DNA of 64,000 nt, from positions 123,260-187,259 of the forward strand of contig JAPPOV010000018.1 of the NCBI GenBank assembly GCA_028873595.1, given 5' to 3'. Shown here one piece after another: positions 60,638-64,000 of the stretch. The DNA comes from Gemmatimonadota bacterium (lineage in GTDB: Bacteria; Gemmatimonadota; Gemmatimonadetes; Longimicrobiales; Gaopeijiaceae). Numbering within the stretch: position 1 is the first letter of the stretch; each line of letters opens with the position of its first letter. Made by a program: the position numbers and the translations under genes. The notes under the pieces were generated by a model that was given only the letters and a program-made list of their open reading frames with translations, searched no databases and was not told the DNA's origin.

Positions 60638-63600
60638 ATGTCCACCTCCCCTCCCATTGCCATCGTCGGAATGAGTTCCCTGTTCGCAGGGAGTCAGGAT
60701 CTACTCGGCTTCTGGCGTGACATCGTCTCCGCGACAGACCGCCTCACCGACGTTCCCCCGCACGCATGGCTGATCGAGGACTATTACGATCCCGATCCAA
60801 GCGCTCCGGACATGACGTACGCGAAGCGTGGTGGGTACCTTGATCCGGTGGCCTTCAACCCGATGGAGTTCGGGATGCCGCCGACGACGATCCCGGCGAC
60901 GGATACGGCGCAGCTTCTCGCGCTGATCGCGGCCAAGCGGGTGCTCGAGGATGCCGGCAAGTTCTCGGACGATGCGGATCTGAGCCGGACGAGCGTGATT
61001 CTCGGCGTGGCTTCGGCGACGGAACTCGTCGTCGAGATGGGCTCGCGGCTGCACCACCCGATCTGGCGTAATGCGCTCCGGCAGGCGGGGCTGCCGGAGA
61101 GCCGGGTCCAGGAGATCGTCCAGCTGATCAAGGACCACTACCAGCCCTGGCAGGAGAGCACCTTTCCGGGCCTTCTCGGCAACGTGGTTGCGGGGCGGAT
61201 CGCGAACCGCCTCAACCTCGGCGGCTCGAACTTTGTGACGGACGCCGCCTGCGCGAGCTCGATCTCCGCGCTCCAGGCGGGCCTGCACGAGCTCTATCTC
61301 GGCGATAGCGACATGGTGATCGCCGGGGGTGTCGACGCGCTCAACGACATCCTGATGTACATGTGCTTTTCGAAGACACCCGCGTTTTCTCCGACCGGGG
61401 ATTGCCGACCTTTCTCTGAAGAGGCCGACGGCACCCTTATCGGCGAGGGCGTGGGCATGCTTGCACTACGTCGCCTCGAGGATGCCGAGCGCGATGGTGA
61501 CGAGATCTACGCGGTCATCCGGGGCCTCGGAGCGTCGTCTGACGGGAAGGGCTCCAGCGTCTACGCGCCGCGGCCGGAGGGTCAGGCCCAGGCTCTGCGT
61601 CGTGCCTACGAAAAGGCCGACTACAGCCCGGCAACGGTCGAGCTGGTCGAGGCCCACGGTACGGCGACGAAGGCCGGTGACGCTGCGGAGGCGCGCGGGC
61701 TCACTTCGGTGTTCGGGCCGGAAAATGCAGATGGACGGGCCTGGTGCGCGCTCGGTTCAGTCAAATCGCAGATCGGACACACGAAGGCTGCGGCGGGATC
61801 CGCGGGACTGATCAAGGTCGCCCTTGCACTCCACCACCGGGTGCTCCCTCCGACACTGAAAGTGACCAAGCCCAACGCGCAGCTCGGACTCGACGACGGG
61901 CCGCTCTACATCAACACGGAGGCCCGCCCCTGGATTCGCGGAAGCGACCACCCGAGGCGCGGCTCGGTCAGTTCCTTCGGCTTCGGTGGATCGAACTTCC
62001 ACGTCACGATCGAGGAGTATACCGGCTCCGGGAATCGTCCCGAGCGCTTGCGGGCTTGGGCCGACGATCTCGTGGTCCTGTCTGCTGCGGATCGGGACGG
62101 CTTGATGGCTCAGATGGCGAGTGCTTCCGCGAAGGTCGATGCGGGCCACTTGCTGGGTCGTATTGCGGCTGAGGCTGCCGAGGCGTTCGATGCGAAAGCG
62201 CAGGCTCGTGTCGCGATCGTAGCCAGCGACGCGGCTGAACTCGGCGCAAAGCTATCGAAGGCTGCTGAGGCGCTTGGATCGGGTAAGGAGGGCACGCTTC
62301 CCGATCCGGATATCCACTTTGGCCTTGGCCCGGCGTCGGTCGGGAAGGTCGCCTTCGTGTTCCCGGGGCAGGGAAGCCAGTACGTGGGTATGGGGGCCCA
62401 TGCGGCGATGACATTCGACGGTGCGCGGGCCGTATGGGACGCCGCCGCGGATATGGAGGAGTTCGCTGCCGACCGGCTCGATCGCGCGGTCTTCCCGCCA
62501 CCGGCCTTCACCGATCAAGAGCGGGCTGAGCAGTCCGCGCGCGTCACGGCTATGGCGACGGCGCAGCCGGCCATTGCAGCCGTGAGCCTGGGTTTTCTGC
62601 ACCTGCTTCGGACACTCGGAGTCGAAGCCGATGCGGTCGCCGGGCATAGTTTCGGCGAGCTATCGGCCCTGGCAGCGGCCGGGCGCATCGATGAGAACGC
62701 GCTCCTGGCGACGGCGCGCAAGCGTGGGGAGCTGATGGCCGAGGCTGCAGCCAGTACGGCGGGTGCGATGATCGCGGTGCCGAGTGACGCCGAAACTGTC
62801 GCAGGTCTGATCGATCCGTCGGACAACGTCGTGGTTGCGAACGACAATGCACCCACGGAAGTCGTGCTGGCGGGCTCGGTCGATGCGATCGACGCTGTGA
62901 CCGACAAGCTCAAGTCTGCCGGGCTGCGGACGATCCGCCTCCCAGTCGCGTCCGCCTTCCACTCCAGTATCGTGGCCGGCTCGTGCGAGCCGTTCCATGA
63001 GCATCTGGCTGGCGTGAAGTGGAGTGCCGGGTCGATGGACGTGTATGCGAACAAGACCGCCGGCATCTATCCCAAGACCGCGAAGGCCGGCCGCCGGCTC
63101 CTCGCCGATCAGCTCGCATCACCGGTGCGTTTTCGCGAGATGATCGAGGGCATGCATGATGCTGGCATCACGCACTTCGTCGAGGTGGGTCCCGGCAGGG
63201 TGCTGACCAAGCTGATCGGCCGCTGCCTGGCGGGCCGCGATCACGTTGCGGTGTCACTCGACGACAAGAAGGCCGACGGGCTACGCGCCTTCTGGCGGGG
63301 TATCGGGGCACTCGCCGCTGAGGGTATCAGCATGAATCTCACTGCGCTTTCGCAGGGGTATCGGACCCCCGACGCTCCAGCGGAGGCGAAGCCATTTGAA
63401 ATCATGATTACCGGCTTCAATTACGACCGACCGTATCCGCCCGAAGACGGAGCCGCTGGTCGCGCCGCTCCCAATCCTGAAACGGTGGAGGTTCCCGCTG
63501 CTTCAGCACCGGTCGCTCCGGCTCCGCCAGCGTCCTCTCCGCTCACGCAGCCGCCTGCGGCGGCGGTGCCTGCGCAGCTCTCGCCCGCGCCTGCCGCTCC

Positions 63601-64000
63601 CACCCAGCCGGCTGTCGACCCGGTCGTGGCTACGCAGGTCCACCAGGTGACGATTGAGGCGCACCGCCGCTACCAGGAACTGATGGCCGAGAGTCACCGG
63701 AGCTTCCTGAACATGGCAGCTCAGACTCTGGGTCAGGCGGGTGCCACTCCAGTCGAGGCGAATGTGGCTCAGCCTTCGATGGCACAGCCCGCCAAGCCTG
63801 CGATTCCCGTTCAGTCTCAGTCGGTCGTCACGCCGCAGGCCGCAGTGGCCGCGACGCCGGTCGCTCCCGTCACCCCCTCGGTGACACCGACGCCTGCCCA
63901 GGCGGAGGCCAAGCCTGCGGCGCCGGCTCCAAAGCCCGCGACCCCCGCTCCGGTGGCTCCGGCGGTGGATGTGACGGCGATGGCCCTCGAGGTCGTTTCG
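60638..64000 (+). CDS. pfaA: PUFA synthase subunit PfaA, KS and AT domains, 3' end beyond window
   Basis: The frame is open to the right edge, giving 1121 residues. A ketosynthase domain (about residues 1-470) has Cys205 in DAACASS, His340 in EAHGTATKAGD and His381 in KSQIGHTKAA. An acyltransferase domain (about 560-890) starts FPGQGSQYVGMG and has Ser671 in GHSFGE. A Pro/Ala-rich linker (about 950-1110) carries the HRRYQELMAESHRSFLNMAA motif and leads into the expected tandem acyl carrier proteins. KS sequence features (SKTPAFSPTGDCRPFSE, SSVYAPRPEGQAQAL) match PfaA. The product of the complete locus is a long-chain PUFA, type unknown. Confidence 0.93.
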   Translation, partial: MSTSPPIAIVGMSSLFAGSQDLLGFWRDIVSATDRLTDVPPHAWLIEDYYDPDPSAPDMTYAKRGGYLDPVAFNPMEFGMPPTTIPATDTAQLLALIAAKRVLEDAGKFSDDADLSRTSVILGVASATELVVEMGSRLHHPIWRNALRQAGLPESRVQEIVQLIKDHYQPWQESTFPGLLGNVVAGRIANRLNLGGSNFVTDAACASSISALQAGLHELYLGDSDMVIAGGVDALNDILMYMCFSKTPAFSPTGDCRPFSEEADGTLIGEGVGMLALRRLEDAERDGDEIYAVIRGLGASSDGKGSSVYAPRPEGQAQALRRAYEKADYSPATVELVEAHGTATKAGDAAEARGLTSVFGPENADGRAWCALGSVKSQIGHTKAAAGSAGLIKVALALHHRVLPPTLKVTKPNAQLGLDDGPLYINTEARPWIRGSDHPRRGSVSSFGFGGSNFHVTIEEYTGSGNRPERLRAWADDLVVLSAADRDGLMAQMASASAKVDAGHLLGRIAAEAAEAFDAKAQARVAIVASDAAELGAKLSKAAEALGSGKEGTLPDPDIHFGLGPASVGKVAFVFPGQGSQYVGMGAHAAMTFDGARAVWDAAADMEEFAADRLDRAVFPPPAFTDQERAEQSARVTAMATAQPAIAAVSLGFLHLLRTLGVEADAVAGHSFGELSALAAAGRIDENALLATARKRGELMAEAAASTAGAMIAVPSDAETVAGLIDPSDNVVVANDNAPTEVVLAGSVDAIDAVTDKLKSAGLRTIRLPVASAFHSSIVAGSCEPFHEHLAGVKWSAGSMDVYANKTAGIYPKTAKAGRRLLADQLASPVRFREMIEGMHDAGITHFVEVGPGRVLTKLIGRCLAGRDHVAVSLDDKKADGLRAFWRGIGALAAEGISMNLTALSQGYRTPDAPAEAKPFEIMITGFNYDRPYPPEDGAAGRAAPNPETVEVPAASAPVAPAPPASSPLTQPPAAAVPAQLSPAPAAPTQPAVDPVVATQVHQVTIEAHRRYQELMAESHRSFLNMAAQTLGQAGATPVEANVAQPSMAQPAKPAIPVQSQSVVTPQAAVAATPVAPVTPSVTPTPAQAEAKPAAPAPKPATPAPVAPAVDVTAMALEVVS

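Noticed and set aside
1..64000. tRNA, rRNA, CRISPR array, insertion sequence, phage or integrase
   Set aside because: I looked for T-loop motifs, repeat-spacer patterns, and transposase or integrase motifs and saw none.

Overview
This 64 kb window reads as ordinary chromosome from a high-GC, aerobic, Gram-negative heterotroph. A SusC/SusD outer-membrane pair, several lipoproteins and exported proteins ending in Ala-X-Ala signal peptides show an outer membrane. CtaA (heme A synthase) shows a heme-copper oxidase. The mix of SusC/SusD at high GC, VPS10/BNR exported proteins, an exported creatininase, a 180-kDa NAD-glutamate dehydrogenase and KorAB suggests the phylum Gemmatimonadota, probably marine. 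That assignment is inference from gene content, because no rRNA or marker set is present. I found no tRNA, rRNA, insertion sequence, integrase or CRISPR array.

Layout. 0-6.9 kb: a partial unknown gene, PspA-like protein, ECF sigma factor, 2-oxoacid dehydrogenase E1 alpha, a V4R-like protein, a CoA-binding protein, then the tightly overlapping acyl-CoA dehydrogenase / ctaA / DUF420 / EamA operon (to 8.8 kb). 9-19.5 kb, all on the minus strand: patatin, a small membrane protein, a cupredoxin lipoprotein, a large BNR/VPS10 protein, a DnaQ-like exonuclease, a TPR protein and SucA. 19.5-21.0 kb, plus strand: YfiH/LACC1-type enzyme, a 70-residue Cys-rich protein and an OsmC-family gene interrupted by one in-frame TGA. 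21-30 kb: class III aminotransferase, alpha/beta hydrolase (preceded by what looks like a nuclease gene remnant), NAD-GDH and a membrane protein. 30-34.8 kb: a GltD-like flavoprotein with ferredoxin motifs followed by KorA and KorB. 34.8-42.7 kb: serine hydrolase, then SusC/SusD flanked by two short plug-only relatives. 42.7-53.5 kb: small lipoprotein, creatininase, unknown protein, M16 peptidase and a three-gene surface-protein operon. 53.7-58.8 kb: zinc-ribbon/SPFH pair and a DUF1028/amidase pair. 58.9 kb to the right edge: pfaD and the start of pfaA, the opening of a polyunsaturated fatty acid (PUFA) synthase locus.

The most notable item is the OsmC-family gene at 20564-21028. Its only in-frame stop, TGA at codon 66, sits exactly where the family has its first catalytic cysteine. 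The partner cysteine (Cys135) is intact, the frame is otherwise open, and a stem-loop with a 5-nt loop containing G follows at the distance expected of a bacterial SECIS element. I read it as a selenoprotein that routine gene calling would split in two.

Metabolically, 2-oxoglutarate is a node: NAD-GDH makes it from glutamate, and SucA (OGDH) and KorAB (ferredoxin/flavoprotein-linked) could both take it to succinyl-CoA. The SusC/SusD pair, serine hydrolase, creatininase, M16 peptidase and amidase suggest uptake and breakdown of peptides, amides and other organic matter.
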